Shown here: one piece after another, positions 1-6,516 of the stretch
How the letters are laid out: every line of letters starts with the position of its first letter
Numbering within the stretch: position 1 is the first letter of the stretch
Assembly: GCA_964370005.1 (NCBI GenBank)
Contig: CAYJGR010000024.1
Location: 1-27,326 of the forward strand
DNA: 27,326 bases
DNA from: Heteroruminococcus sp964370005
GTDB taxonomy: Bacteria > Bacillota > Clostridia > Oscillospirales > Ruminococcaceae
Direction of reading: 5' to 3'
Position numbers and translations under genes: made by a program
Notes under the pieces: generated by a model
Database searches by the model: none
What the model saw: only the letters and a program-made list of their open reading frames with translations
Told to the model about the DNA's origin: nothing

Positions 1-108
1 GACCCCTTCAAGGACACAAGCGGCCCCGCCATAAACATCCTCATAAAACTGCTTTCGATAGTATCGATTGTATTTGCGGCTGTGTTTGTGGGCTTTTCGG
101 TTTTGTAA
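1..108 (+). CDS. hppA: Membrane-bound pyrophosphatase, C-terminal end (partial)
   Basis: Only the last 35 residues and the TAA stop lie in the window; the gene begins outside it. The segment DPFKDTSGPAINILIK followed by a hydrophobic helix is the conserved C-terminal signature of membrane-integral pyrophosphatases. These couple PPi hydrolysis to H+ or Na+ pumping across the cytoplasmic membrane. The last transmembrane helix (SIVSIVFAAVFVGFSVL) runs directly to the stop, as is usual for the family. Ion specificity and the K+-dependence determinant cannot be read from this fragment. Confidence 0.88.
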   Translation, partial: DPFKDTSGPAINILIKLLSIVSIVFAAVFVGFSVL

Positions 109-124
109 GCGACTCAGTCAAACA

Positions 125-156
125 TTGACATATTTCGTAATATGCTGTACTATAAT
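125..156 (+). promoter_or_regulatory. Sigma-A type promoter for the structured RNA / PBECR4-like locus
   Basis: A perfect -35 TTGACA (125-130) is followed by TACTAT (148-153, spacer 17) overlapping TATAAT (151-156, spacer 20). The first -10 has better spacing and the second better sequence. Transcription would start near 160, just after the hppA stop, so the downstream RNA has its own promoter. Confidence 0.7.
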
Positions 157-330
157 AGTGATGATAGGCAACCGGTGTGCCTATTAAGGCGTTGAAACAG
201 GCGGTGTATCGGTACGCACTACCTGATGGAGCCTCCGAGGGGTTGAGCAGCAACCTCAAACCGATGTAGGGTAAAACCGAAAGAAAATGCTCAAATAGTC
301 GCCTTGTGAAAACAGGGCGACTATTTTAGT
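157..330 (+). ncRNA. Structured non-coding RNA or leader of unassigned class, ending in an intrinsic terminator
   Basis: The stretch has a promoter in front, a terminator behind and no convincing ORF. By-eye folding shows three nested or adjacent helices. Hairpin 164-170/178-184 has 7 bp and an ACCGGTG loop. A long-range stem pairs 205-213 with 260-268 (9 bp including two G-U pairs). Enclosed in it is hairpin 239-245/251-257 (7 bp, AGCAG loop). The terminator hairpin follows. No hallmark was recognised for the SAM, TPP, FMN, cobalamin, lysine, glycine, M-box, ZTP, THF, fluoride or T-box classes, for the SRP RNA apical loop, or for 6S RNA. It may be a stand-alone small RNA, a cis-regulatory leader of the gene at 350, or an RNA partner of that gene's product. 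Confidence 0.6.
293..328 (+). terminator. Intrinsic terminator between the RNA and the PBECR4-like gene
   Basis: AAATAGTCGCC (293-303) pairs perfectly with GGCGACTATTT (316-326). Three inner pairs (304-306 with 313-315) extend the stem to 14 bp around a TGAAAA loop, and the right arm runs into TTTTA. It ends 22 nt before the ATG at 350, so expression of that gene needs read-through or antitermination. AAGGCG at 186-191 can pair with CGCCTT at 300-305 and could disrupt the left arm. Confidence 0.85.
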
Positions 331-349
331 ATTAGAAAGGAATTAGAAT

Positions 350-937
350 ATGGATAGATTGCTTGAATGCGCTAAAAATTATAAGACCTTAACGCAAAGC
401 TATTATAAAATAATTATTGGTAGAAAAGGGCGCACGGTAACTATAATTTTAAGTTTTGCTGCAGAGCATTTTCATCATTTACTTGGACTTCACAAATTAA
501 CAGATTTGTCTGTTTCAAACTCTAATCGAAAGAGAGTATATGAGCATATTCTTTCCGGTAAGATTACATTTGCAGATGTGGAAAAAAGCTCATTTGTAGA
601 TAAGTTAGACAACAGATTGGAACCTCTTACAAATTTAGAAACTCTACTTGATACAAATGAAATTATTTTTAGATACAATAAAAATCTTAACTCTTTTTCA
701 CTGATTAAGGCTGATTTTGTTTTGTCAACACCTTTGAACTGCAGAGATACTTTCATTTTTTTAAGTCATGATAAAAATGATGAATATTTTTGTCGTTCGC
801 TATTTTTCGAAACAAACATCGACTATACAAAAGGACAACCAAAATATACCTTGCTTTATAAAGAAAAGGTAAATATACATACCCAAATAAGTGAAATTCA
901 ACACAATAGACTACATACTCAAAACTCTACACAATAA
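350..937 (+). CDS. PBECR4-like putative nuclease-domain protein
   Basis: A 195-residue soluble protein without signal peptide or membrane segment; ATG preceded by AGAAAGGAATT. The conserved-looking core includes IIIGRKGRTVTI, then EHFHHLLGLHKLTDL, KRVYEHILSGKITF, a middle KADFVLSTPLN, and a C-terminal HDKNDEYFCRSLFFE followed by DYTKGQPKYTLLYKEKV. From memory this pattern matches the PBECR4 family (phage-Barnase-EndoU-ColicinE5/D-RelE-like nuclease 4), found in phages, mobile elements and toxin-like loci of Firmicutes; RNase activity is predicted, not shown here. The two adjacent His residues in HFHHL and the KYTLLYKEK block are plausible functional positions. The gene is strikingly AT-rich beside its GC-richer neighbours, suggesting horizontal gain. 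The last 20 residues are low complexity. No protein antitoxin gene lies beside it. Confidence 0.65.
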   Translation: MDRLLECAKNYKTLTQSYYKIIIGRKGRTVTIILSFAAEHFHHLLGLHKLTDLSVSNSNRKRVYEHILSGKITFADVEKSSFVDKLDNRLEPLTNLETLLDTNEIIFRYNKNLNSFSLIKADFVLSTPLNCRDTFIFLSHDKNDEYFCRSLFFETNIDYTKGQPKYTLLYKEKVNIHTQISEIQHNRLHTQNSTQ

Positions 938-942
938 TAGTA

Positions 943-971
943 CCCCCGCACAGAATGTGCGGGGGTTTTTT
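943..971 (+). terminator. Intrinsic terminator after the PBECR4-like gene
   Basis: A perfect 9-bp hairpin, CCCCCGCAC (943-951) and GTGCGGGGG (957-965) with an AGAAT loop, is followed by six T. It lies 5 nt after the TAA at 935-937 and separates this gene from the convergent minus-strand gene ending at 981. Confidence 0.92.
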
Positions 972-980
972 GATGTTTTT

Positions 981-1193
981 TCAATTCTGAAAAAGAAAAA
1001 ATCTGCGCTTGTTTTGGCCTCTGGCCAGACGTGTCTGCACCAATTCTACCAGACCTTTTGCGGCACTCACTGTCAGGTCAATGCCCAGTATTTGCTCGAG
1101 TGTCCGATCCGGCTCCATCGAGAAACGAACCATCAGCGATGCGTCGTCACGCAGAATCTCAATGGCTCTTGATGCCATAGCTTTTTGATTCAT
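981..1193 (-). CDS. Small conserved-looking protein of unknown function (70 aa)
   Basis: The 70-residue product begins MNQKAMASRAIEILRDDASL and continues through SMEPDRTLEQILGIDLTVSA to a basic, aromatic C-terminus (GQNKRRFFLFQN). The start at 1193 is chosen over an ATG 33 nt upstream because it has a perfect AGGAGG (1204-1209) at a 10-nt spacing. The first 55 residues look like a compact, mostly helical soluble domain with an acidic middle; no signal peptide or membrane segment is seen. I recognise no family. A possible minus-strand -35 (TTGACG, 1270-1275) lies upstream but no good -10 is clear. It converges on the terminator at 943-971. Confidence 0.6.
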   Translation of the reverse strand: MNQKAMASRAIEILRDDASLMVRFSMEPDRTLEQILGIDLTVSAAKGLVELVQTRLARGQNKRRFFLFQN

Positions 1194-1313
1194 TGGCGGT
1201 ATGCCTCCTATTCGTGTGCACCTCATCCTACCAAATAAATGTGAATATTTTGTGAACTATGGCAAAAACCGTCAAATTGCACAAATAAATCCACCCTTGT
1301 TATGGGCATGAAG

Positions 1314-2003
1314 TCAAACAGATTGTCCCCTTACAGGTACAACATTTCGGTGTAGACAGTGATATCCGGGAGGCACCAGCCGATCTATCTGTGGTCGGGC
1401 AGAAAACCACTTCTTATAAAGACACTCCTGCATAATCCAGTCAAGTATGTTGGTTATATGATCAAGATGGGTGGGGGCACTCCCCGCAATACATCCTCTT
1501 ATGGTGGTGGGGCACTGGTGTGACACCACGTAATCCACTACATTGTGGCGGGTAGCCAAAATCTGCTTTGCATTCTCAGCAAGGTGTGGATTAGGTAGCA
1601 GTGTTTCGTCTCTTTGAATGAGTTCCAACTCCTGTTCGGTCAGAGTTCCACCCCCCAAGGTGTAATAATAATCCTCGTCTATAAGAAATATTTGATTATC
1701 ACATAGATGAATTATATTTTCCGAAACCTTGTGTGCTGTGCCCCCCATCCACTTTATCTCCTCCCACTCCTCGGAGGGAAGATTGTCATATATCCCCCCG
1801 ATAAACAGAGTGGTAAACGGCATGGAGTTTATGCGTGCTATGGCCTTTTGGGCCTGTTTACGGGATTTTTTATCCTCGGCAGGTGGATTTAAGAACCCGA
1901 AGTCTCCGCAAACAATCAGGTAATCCCCCTTGCCAAGCTTTTTTATCGCCTTTTCCCTATAGCGTGCAATCTCCCCATGCATAGAACCCGTAACATATAC
2001 CAT
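1314..2003 (-). CDS. Metallophosphoesterase-like protein with degenerate metal-binding motifs
   Basis: This 229-residue protein has the calcineurin-like phosphoesterase layout seen in Clostridia: N-terminal MVYVTGSMHG, then YLIVCGDFGFL (residues 28-38), TTLFIGGIYDNL (64-75), a GGTAHKV segment, YYYTLGGGTL (112-121), VDYVVSHQCP (156-165) and a C-terminal KKWFSARPQ. In active members the motifs are GDxHG, GDxG, GNHE/D, a later HxxP and GHxH. Here the first Asp is Ser (S7), the GNHE/D site reads GGIYD, and the final GHxH is missing (FSARPQ). D34 and H162 remain. The protein is intact, so it is probably a pseudoenzyme or has altered metal use rather than a pseudogene. Start: ATG at 2003 with GGAGGA 9 nt upstream. 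It lies 48 nt downstream of metY on the same strand and is likely cotranscribed. Confidence 0.75.
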   Translation of the reverse strand: MVYVTGSMHGEIARYREKAIKKLGKGDYLIVCGDFGFLNPPAEDKKSRKQAQKAIARINSMPFTTLFIGGIYDNLPSEEWEEIKWMGGTAHKVSENIIHLCDNQIFLIDEDYYYTLGGGTLTEQELELIQRDETLLPNPHLAENAKQILATRHNVVDYVVSHQCPTTIRGCIAGSAPTHLDHITNILDWIMQECLYKKWFSARPQIDRLVPPGYHCLHRNVVPVRGQSV

Positions 2004-2051
2004 TTAGGTTTATCCTCCAAAATATCTGTCAAGAATATAATTGTTGCCGCT

Positions 2052-3338
2052 TTAAGCCTGCGCCTTGGTTATGGCCTGATCCAAATCGGCGATGATGTCA
2101 TTTATATCCTCAATGCCGATGGACAGACGCACCGTACCGGGGCCTATGCCGGCATTTTTCAGCTGCTCGTCGGTGAGCTGGCTGTGGGTGGTGGTGGCGG
2201 GGTGTATTACCAGACTGCGGGCATCCCCCACATTTGCCACATGTAGGAACAGCTCAAGGCTGTCGATGAATTTGCCACCGGCCTCTCGCCCGCCTTCAAG
2301 TTCAAATGTAAATACAGAGCCCACACCCTTTGGCAGATATTTCTCAGCCAATTTATAATCGGGGCTGGAGGAAAGTCCGGGGAAGTTGACGGCCGACACG
2401 CCCTTCCTCTTTTCAAGCCACTTGGCAACTTCCAAGGCATTTTTGCAGTGACGCTCCATGCGCACCGACAAACTGTCGATGCCTGTAAGTATCAAAAATG
2501 CGTTGAAAGGAGATAGACAAGCGCCGATATCTCTCATCATGAGAGTGCGCAAACGGGTGATAAATGCCGCCTTGCCGCAATCCTTTGCAAACACAAGTCC
2601 GTGGTAACTGGGGTCGGGATTGTTGTAGGCCGGGAAGCGGGGGTTTCCTGCAAAATCAAATGTGCCGCAGTCAACCACAACACCACACATCGAGTTGCCC
2701 GAACCACCCAAAAACTTTGTGGCCGAATGTATGACTATGTCGGCACCCCACTCTATTGGACGTTGTAGATATGGAGTGGTAAATGTAGAGTCAACAATCA
2801 AGGGTATGCCATGCTTCTTGGCAATGCCCGATAACATCTCAAGGTCGGCCACATTGGCATTGGGATTGCCCACACCCTCGACAAACAATGCCTTTGTCTT
2901 GTCGGTTATTTGTGCCTCCCAATCGGCGGCGGTGTGCCCCGATACAAACTTTACCTTTATGCCGAGATTACCGAGCGTCACACCGAGCAGATTTATCGCC
3001 CCTCCATATATAAACAGCGAAGAGACGATCTCATCGCCGGCATTGGCAAGGTTTATCATAGTCGAGAATATAGCCGCATGGCCCGAGGCAAAAGCGAGTG
3101 CTCCAATGCCTCCATCAAGGGCTGCCATCCTGGCTTCAAGAGCGTCCACAGTGGGGTTATTCAGGCGGGAATAGATATGCCCCACATCGCTCAGATTAAA
3201 AAGTGACTGTGCATGTTCGGTGCTGTGAAATTCATAGGCTGTGGTCTGGTGAATGGGGGGTACAATGCTGCCGAACTCCTTGTCGGGGGAATAGCCTCCT
3301 CGGGTCACAAGGGTGTCAAAACCGTACTGCTGTTTCAT
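2052..3338 (-). CDS. metY: O-acetylhomoserine aminocarboxypropyltransferase (sulfhydrylase)
   Basis: A PLP enzyme of the Cys/Met metabolism family, 428 aa, the usual size for MetY. It makes homocysteine from O-acetyl-L-homoserine and sulfide (direct sulfhydrylation, methionine biosynthesis) in the cytoplasm. Visible marks are the N-terminus FDTLVTRGGYSPD, substrate/cofactor motif YSRLNNPT (residues 56-63), SGHAAIFSTM cofactor-phosphate region, VDSTFTTPYLQRP and the Schiff-base lysine K208 in HSATKFLGG. The C-terminal VGDARSLVIHPATTTHSQL and GTVRLSIGIED are also typical. The long insert with NPRFPAYNNPDPSYHG points to MetY rather than cystathionine gamma-synthase. ATG at 3338 has GAAAGGA about 12 nt upstream. 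No S-box or T-box was recognised in the roughly 70-nt leader. Confidence 0.93.
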   Translation of the reverse strand: MKQQYGFDTLVTRGGYSPDKEFGSIVPPIHQTTAYEFHSTEHAQSLFNLSDVGHIYSRLNNPTVDALEARMAALDGGIGALAFASGHAAIFSTMINLANAGDEIVSSLFIYGGAINLLGVTLGNLGIKVKFVSGHTAADWEAQITDKTKALFVEGVGNPNANVADLEMLSGIAKKHGIPLIVDSTFTTPYLQRPIEWGADIVIHSATKFLGGSGNSMCGVVVDCGTFDFAGNPRFPAYNNPDPSYHGLVFAKDCGKAAFITRLRTLMMRDIGACLSPFNAFLILTGIDSLSVRMERHCKNALEVAKWLEKRKGVSAVNFPGLSSSPDYKLAEKYLPKGVGSVFTFELEGGREAGGKFIDSLELFLHVANVGDARSLVIHPATTTHSQLTDEQLKNAGIGPGTVRLSIGIEDINDIIADLDQAITKAQA

Positions 3339-3412
3339 AATAAAATACCGTTCCTTTCTGTGGGAGTAAAACCACTGCTATAACACAGGGGTTTTCACCC
3401 ATCCTCTTTTCT

Positions 3413-3442
3413 GTTATACTAGCGTTCATACGTACACTGCAA
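3413..3442 (-). promoter_or_regulatory. Promoter for metY (minus strand)
   Basis: Reading the minus strand, TTGCAG (3437-3442) and TATAAC (3413-3418) are 18 bp apart. Transcription would start near 3405, leaving a leader of about 70 nt before the metY ATG. It is back to back with the dacF promoter, so the 3413-3514 segment is a divergent control region. Confidence 0.6.
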
Positions 3443-3485
3443 ATTGTGATAAACTATGCCAAACATCATAACATTTGGACAGAGT

Positions 3486-3514
3486 TTTGCAGTTGTCACA
3501 TAATGTGGTATAAT
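3486..3514 (+). promoter_or_regulatory. Extended -10 promoter for dacF
   Basis: TTTGCA (3486-3491) and a perfect TATAAT (3509-3514) are separated by 17 bp, with the extended -10 dinucleotide TG at 3506-3507. The leader to the dacF start is about 115 nt and holds no recognised structured element. Confidence 0.75.
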
Positions 3515-3635
3515 CATACTCACCCGCTTATTGTACCATATTTGACGGATCTTTTCCAGAAAAACTTTACCAAATACATCTCAGATTTACTTTTCACACT
3601 ATATCACGGTATCCCCGCTCGAAAGGATGTGCAAT

Positions 3636-4973
3636 ATGTTTATAAAAAAATTCACCGCACTTTTTGCGTCACTTATAATGCTTTTTCCCCTATCTCTACC
3701 CTCATTGGCGCAGTACACCCCCGATTTTGATGTGCAGTCCCAGACTGTGCTCATGCTCAATATCGATACAAATAAGGTGATGTACGAGAAAAATGCCGAC
3801 CAGCGGGTCTACCCCGCGTCGCTTACCAAAATAATGACCGCCATATTGGTGCTTGAGAACATCGATGATCTCGACGGCACCATGATAACCATAAAGCCTT
3901 ACATTCAAGATATGCTCATTGGTACAGGGGCATCGCTTGGTGGCATTTTGCCTGGCGAATCGGTATCGGCCGATGGTCTTTTGCACGCCGCTATGATGCA
4001 ATCGGCCAACGAGGCAGCCCTTATGTTGGCCGATTATGTGGGGGATGGTTCTCTTGCGCAATTTGCCGATATGATGAACCAAAAAGCGATAGAGCTGGGT
4101 TGTACCGACACAAACTTTGTCAACCCCACAGGCCTACATGATGATAACCACTACACCACGGCCGAGGATATGGCCAAGATCGCCTCCTATGCCATCCAAA
4201 ACCCCAAATTTGTCGAGATCGTAAACAATGTTACAAAGGAAATCGGCCCTACAAATGTGCACGACTCTCTCATACAGGTAACCACAAACCTTATGATAAC
4301 CCCCCAAAGCTCCTATTATTATGCGGGGATCAGCGGTATAAAGACCGGCACTACCAACGAGGCAGGGCGCTGTTTTGCCTCTACCGCCACCCGTGACGGT
4401 TTTACTTATCTATGCATCCTCATGGGTGCACCGATATATGACCAAAACGGTGAGGCCTACCCCACATTTCTAAACTTCACCGAGACAGCCGAGCTTTACA
4501 ACTGGGTATTTGACAACTTCCAGGTCAAGACCGTGATTGAGGAGGGTCGATATGTGGCCGATGTGCCGGTCGAGCTATCATTTGAGCGGGATGTGGTCGG
4601 GCTTGTAAGCGACCAGCGCCTGACCGCACTGCTACCCCATAACGTCGAGGTGTCGGGGGTGCAATTTGTGCCACAGCTACCCGAGAGTATCGATGCCCCT
4701 GTGGAAAAGGGTCAGGAGGTCGGCAAGTTGGAGCTGTATCTGGCCGGCGACAAGTTGGGTGAGGTGGGGCTTATCACAAACGATACTGTCGAGCTCAGTC
4801 CTGTGCTGTACTACTACGACATAGTGCTCAACTTCTTTGATAGCTTTTGGGCGAAATTCGCACTGGTATTTGTAGGGCTTATTCTCGTTTGTTATATCAT
4901 ATTTATGGTAGTGAGAAATCGCAACAAACACGGGCGTCGTCGCAGTACCGGTCGCCGCCGCAGAAGATTGTGA
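3636..4973 (+). CDS. dacF: D-alanyl-D-alanine carboxypeptidase (peptidase S11, DacF-like)
   Basis: A low-molecular-weight penicillin-binding protein that removes the terminal D-Ala from peptidoglycan stem peptides outside the membrane. Start 3636 is preferred because GAAAGG sits 9 nt upstream; the ATG at 3627 directly abuts that site. The 445-aa product has a signal peptide (MFIKKF plus a hydrophobic core ending PSLA, residues 1-25). The catalytic SxxK is S62-K65 (PASLTKIM), SxN is S123-N125 (QSANEA) and KTG is 236-238 (GIKTGTTNEAG). A beta-rich C-terminal domain follows, then a transmembrane helix (FALVFVGLILVCYIIFMVV) and a very basic tail (RNRNKHGRRRSTGRRRRRL). Many family members use an amphipathic helix as anchor, so a true membrane span with an Arg-rich cytoplasmic tail is slightly unusual. 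Confidence 0.93.
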   Translation: MFIKKFTALFASLIMLFPLSLPSLAQYTPDFDVQSQTVLMLNIDTNKVMYEKNADQRVYPASLTKIMTAILVLENIDDLDGTMITIKPYIQDMLIGTGASLGGILPGESVSADGLLHAAMMQSANEAALMLADYVGDGSLAQFADMMNQKAIELGCTDTNFVNPTGLHDDNHYTTAEDMAKIASYAIQNPKFVEIVNNVTKEIGPTNVHDSLIQVTTNLMITPQSSYYYAGISGIKTGTTNEAGRCFASTATRDGFTYLCILMGAPIYDQNGEAYPTFLNFTETAELYNWVFDNFQVKTVIEEGRYVADVPVELSFERDVVGLVSDQRLTALLPHNVEVSGVQFVPQLPESIDAPVEKGQEVGKLELYLAGDKLGEVGLITNDTVELSPVLYYYDIVLNFFDSFWAKFALVFVGLILVCYIIFMVVRNRNKHGRRRSTGRRRRRL

Positions 4974-5012
4974 TTTGTGAGCATATGCGTTTCTAATCTA
5001 TAACAACAAATT

Positions 5013-5051
5013 GCGCAGGTGGTGCCGGTCACGACCTGCGCTACAGTTTTG
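5013..5051 (+). terminator. Intrinsic terminator after dacF
   Basis: GCGCAGGT (5013-5020) pairs perfectly with ACCTGCGC (5034-5041) around a 13-nt loop and is followed by a T-rich tail (CAGTTTTGTTTT). It lies 39 nt after the dacF stop and just before the yicC promoter. Confidence 0.75.
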
Positions 5052-5077
5052 TTTTCACCAATTTATTCCATTCCCAT

Positions 5078-5106
5078 TTGACAAAACTGCGCTATACCTG
5101 TACAAT
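5078..5106 (+). promoter_or_regulatory. Strong promoter of the yicC-remA-gmk-rpoZ operon
   Basis: Perfect -35 TTGACA (5078-5083) and -10 TACAAT (5101-5106) have an optimal 17-bp spacer. The predicted start near 5113 leaves a leader of about 64 nt before yicC. This is the clearest promoter ahead of the long housekeeping gene run. Confidence 0.88.
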
Positions 5107-5176
5107 ACTAAGATAGATAAGTAGCGTAAAAATACGGTGGTTTTATATATTCACCGATGGCCGAGGAGGGATTGTA

Positions 5177-6055
5177 TTGGTAAAGAGCATGACCGGTTTT
5201 GGGCGTGGTCAAGAAACACTCATGGGTAAGGAAATAACAGTAGAAATTCGCTCGGTCAACCACCGCTATTTTGAGTGTTCCTGCAAAGTTCCCCGCAGTT
5301 ACGCCTATCTGGAGGAACGGCTGAAAAAGCTTGTGCAACAAAATATTGCACGTGGCAAAGTGGATGTGTCACTCACTATAACCTCACTCGACAGCGGTGG
5401 GGCACAGGTAGCTATAGACCACACTCTGGCACAAAGCTATTACGATGCACTACAGGGTATGAGCCATGCACTTAAAATCCCCGCTAATATCACCCTGTCG
5501 GATATCTCTCGCTTTTCGGATATATTTGTGGTGCGCAAACCCATTGAGGATGCCGATGCCATATGGGAGCTTGTAAAACAGGTCGCTACTCATGCCATAG
5601 AAACCTTTGTGGATATGAGGGCCGATGAGGGGAAAAACCTTAAAACCGACCTATTGCTACGTATAGAAAACATCCAATCGTTGCTTGAACGTATAGAGGA
5701 GCAGTCCCCTTTGACGGTGGAAAATCACCGTGCCCGTCTTTATGCCAAGATGCAGGAGGTTATGGGGCAGGCCGGCATAGATGAGGGCAGAATACTGCAG
5801 GAAGCCGCCATATTTGCCGAGCGTGTGGCGGTGGATGAGGAAACGGTGAGACTTCGCAGTCATATGGATCAGTTCCACGTCATTTTGGACAGTCACGAGG
5901 CCATAGGTCGCAAGCTTGACTTTTTGGTGCAAGAGATGAACCGTGAGGTCAACACCATAGGTTCTAAGGCACAGGATGTTGCCGTGGCACATATCGTAGT
6001 CGATATAAAGGCCGAAATTGAGAAAATCCGTGAGCAGATACAGAACATAGAGTGA
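5177..6055 (+). CDS. yicC: YicC/YloC family endoribonuclease
   Basis: A 292-residue cytoplasmic protein of the YicC/YloC family, members of which are reported endoribonucleases. The N-terminus VKSMTGFGRG and the following EITVEIRSVNHRYFE are family signatures. So is the C-terminal block FLVQEMNREVNTIGSKAQD, which ends in an acidic helix. Start is TTG at 5177: AGGAGG (5164-5169) lies 7 nt upstream and the product then begins in the usual M-x-KSMTGFGR register; the next ATG (5189) would cut into the motif. It is the first gene of the operon, as in many Firmicutes where yicC precedes remA and gmk. Confidence 0.93.
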   Translation: MVKSMTGFGRGQETLMGKEITVEIRSVNHRYFECSCKVPRSYAYLEERLKKLVQQNIARGKVDVSLTITSLDSGGAQVAIDHTLAQSYYDALQGMSHALKIPANITLSDISRFSDIFVVRKPIEDADAIWELVKQVATHAIETFVDMRADEGKNLKTDLLLRIENIQSLLERIEEQSPLTVENHRARLYAKMQEVMGQAGIDEGRILQEAAIFAERVAVDEETVRLRSHMDQFHVILDSHEAIGRKLDFLVQEMNREVNTIGSKAQDVAVAHIVVDIKAEIEKIREQIQNIE

Positions 6056-6070
6056 GGAAGGATGGGCGTT

Positions 6071-6232
6071 ATGAGTGATGCACACACTATTGCCGTTATC
6101 GGCGGGGCGGACGGCCCTACCGCTGTTTTTGTCACAAGCCCGTTCCCCCTCTCCTTGATTGCAGGTGCCGCAGTGTTGCTTTTGGCCGTCGTGGCGGTGG
6201 CGGTGTTTTTGGTGCGTAAGAATAAATCGTAA
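6071..6232 (+). CDS. Single-pass membrane microprotein with an OadB-like GADGPT motif (53 aa)
   Basis: Located between yicC and remA. ATG 6071 is chosen over ATG 6062 because AGGAAGG (6055-6061) has a 9-nt spacing to it. Residues 1-23 (MSDAHTIAVIGGADGPTAVF, then VTS) nearly reproduce a conserved segment of the beta subunit of Na+-translocating decarboxylases (OadB/GcdB/MmdB: IIGGADGPTAIFVTS). In the full enzyme, of about 400 residues, this segment lies in the membrane and includes a conserved Asp in the ion path. Here it is followed only by SPFPLSL, one hydrophobic helix (about residues 29-48) and a basic tail RKNKS. The RBS, operon position and clean reading frame argue for a real gene rather than a remnant. 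Function unknown; no decarboxylase subunit genes are nearby. Confidence 0.7.
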   Translation: MSDAHTIAVIGGADGPTAVFVTSPFPLSLIAGAAVLLLAVVAVAVFLVRKNKS

Positions 6233-6249
6233 GTTTTGGGAGAATAGAT

Positions 6250-6516
6250 ATGAAACTTATAAACATAGGATTTGGTAATATGGTGTCGGCCGGACGGCTT
6301 GTGGCCATTGTCAGCCCCGAATCAGCCCCTATAAAACGCATAATTCAGGACGCAAGGGACAGAGGTTCGCTTGTGGATGCCACATATGGCCGCCGTACCC
6401 GTGCAGTGATAATCACCGATTCCGACCACGTCATATTGTCGGCCGTCCAGCCCGAAACCGTAGCCAACCGCATTGTGGATTACGATGAGGATGAGGAGAA
6501 TGTTGCCGATGATTAA
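6250..6516 (+). CDS. remA: RemA / DUF370 family DNA-binding regulator
   Basis: An 88-residue protein beginning MKLINIGFGNMVSAGRLVAI and continuing through SPESAPIKRIIQDARDRG to VILSAVQPETVANR, which is diagnostic of the RemA/DUF370 family. In Bacillus, RemA activates biofilm-matrix and osmoprotection genes; its targets here are unknown. The yicC-remA-gmk-rpoZ order is the standard Firmicutes context. GGGAGA lies about 6 nt upstream of the ATG. The 3' end overlaps gmk by 8 nt, so the two are translationally coupled. Confidence 0.95.
   Translation: MKLINIGFGNMVSAGRLVAIVSPESAPIKRIIQDARDRGSLVDATYGRRTRAVIITDSDHVILSAVQPETVANRIVDYDEDEENVADD

Noticed and set aside
157..330. SRP RNA, 6S RNA or RNase P RNA
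   Set aside because: The GGAA/GNAR apical motif of SRP RNA, the long central bubble of 6S RNA and the size and conserved cores of RNase P RNA are all absent.
490..756. 88-codon minus-strand frame inside the PBECR4-like gene
   Set aside because: No RBS and wholly inside a convincing plus-strand gene; considered as an antitoxin candidate but unsupported.
891..1172. 93-codon plus-strand frame
   Set aside because: It runs through the intrinsic terminator at 943-971 and is antisense to the better supported 70-residue gene.
2662..3174. 170-codon open frame on the plus strand
   Set aside because: It is antisense to metY, which has full-length family motifs and an RBS; the open frame is a shadow of biased codon use.
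3343..3412. Possible S-box, T-box or other methionine-responsive leader for metY
   Set aside because: The leader is only about 70 nt with a short AAAACC/GGTTTT stem (3368-3373/3390-3395); none of the conserved riboswitch blocks is present.
3446..3730. 94-codon open frame ahead of dacF
   Set aside because: It spans the dacF promoter and runs out of frame into the signal peptide; no RBS and no recognisable protein.
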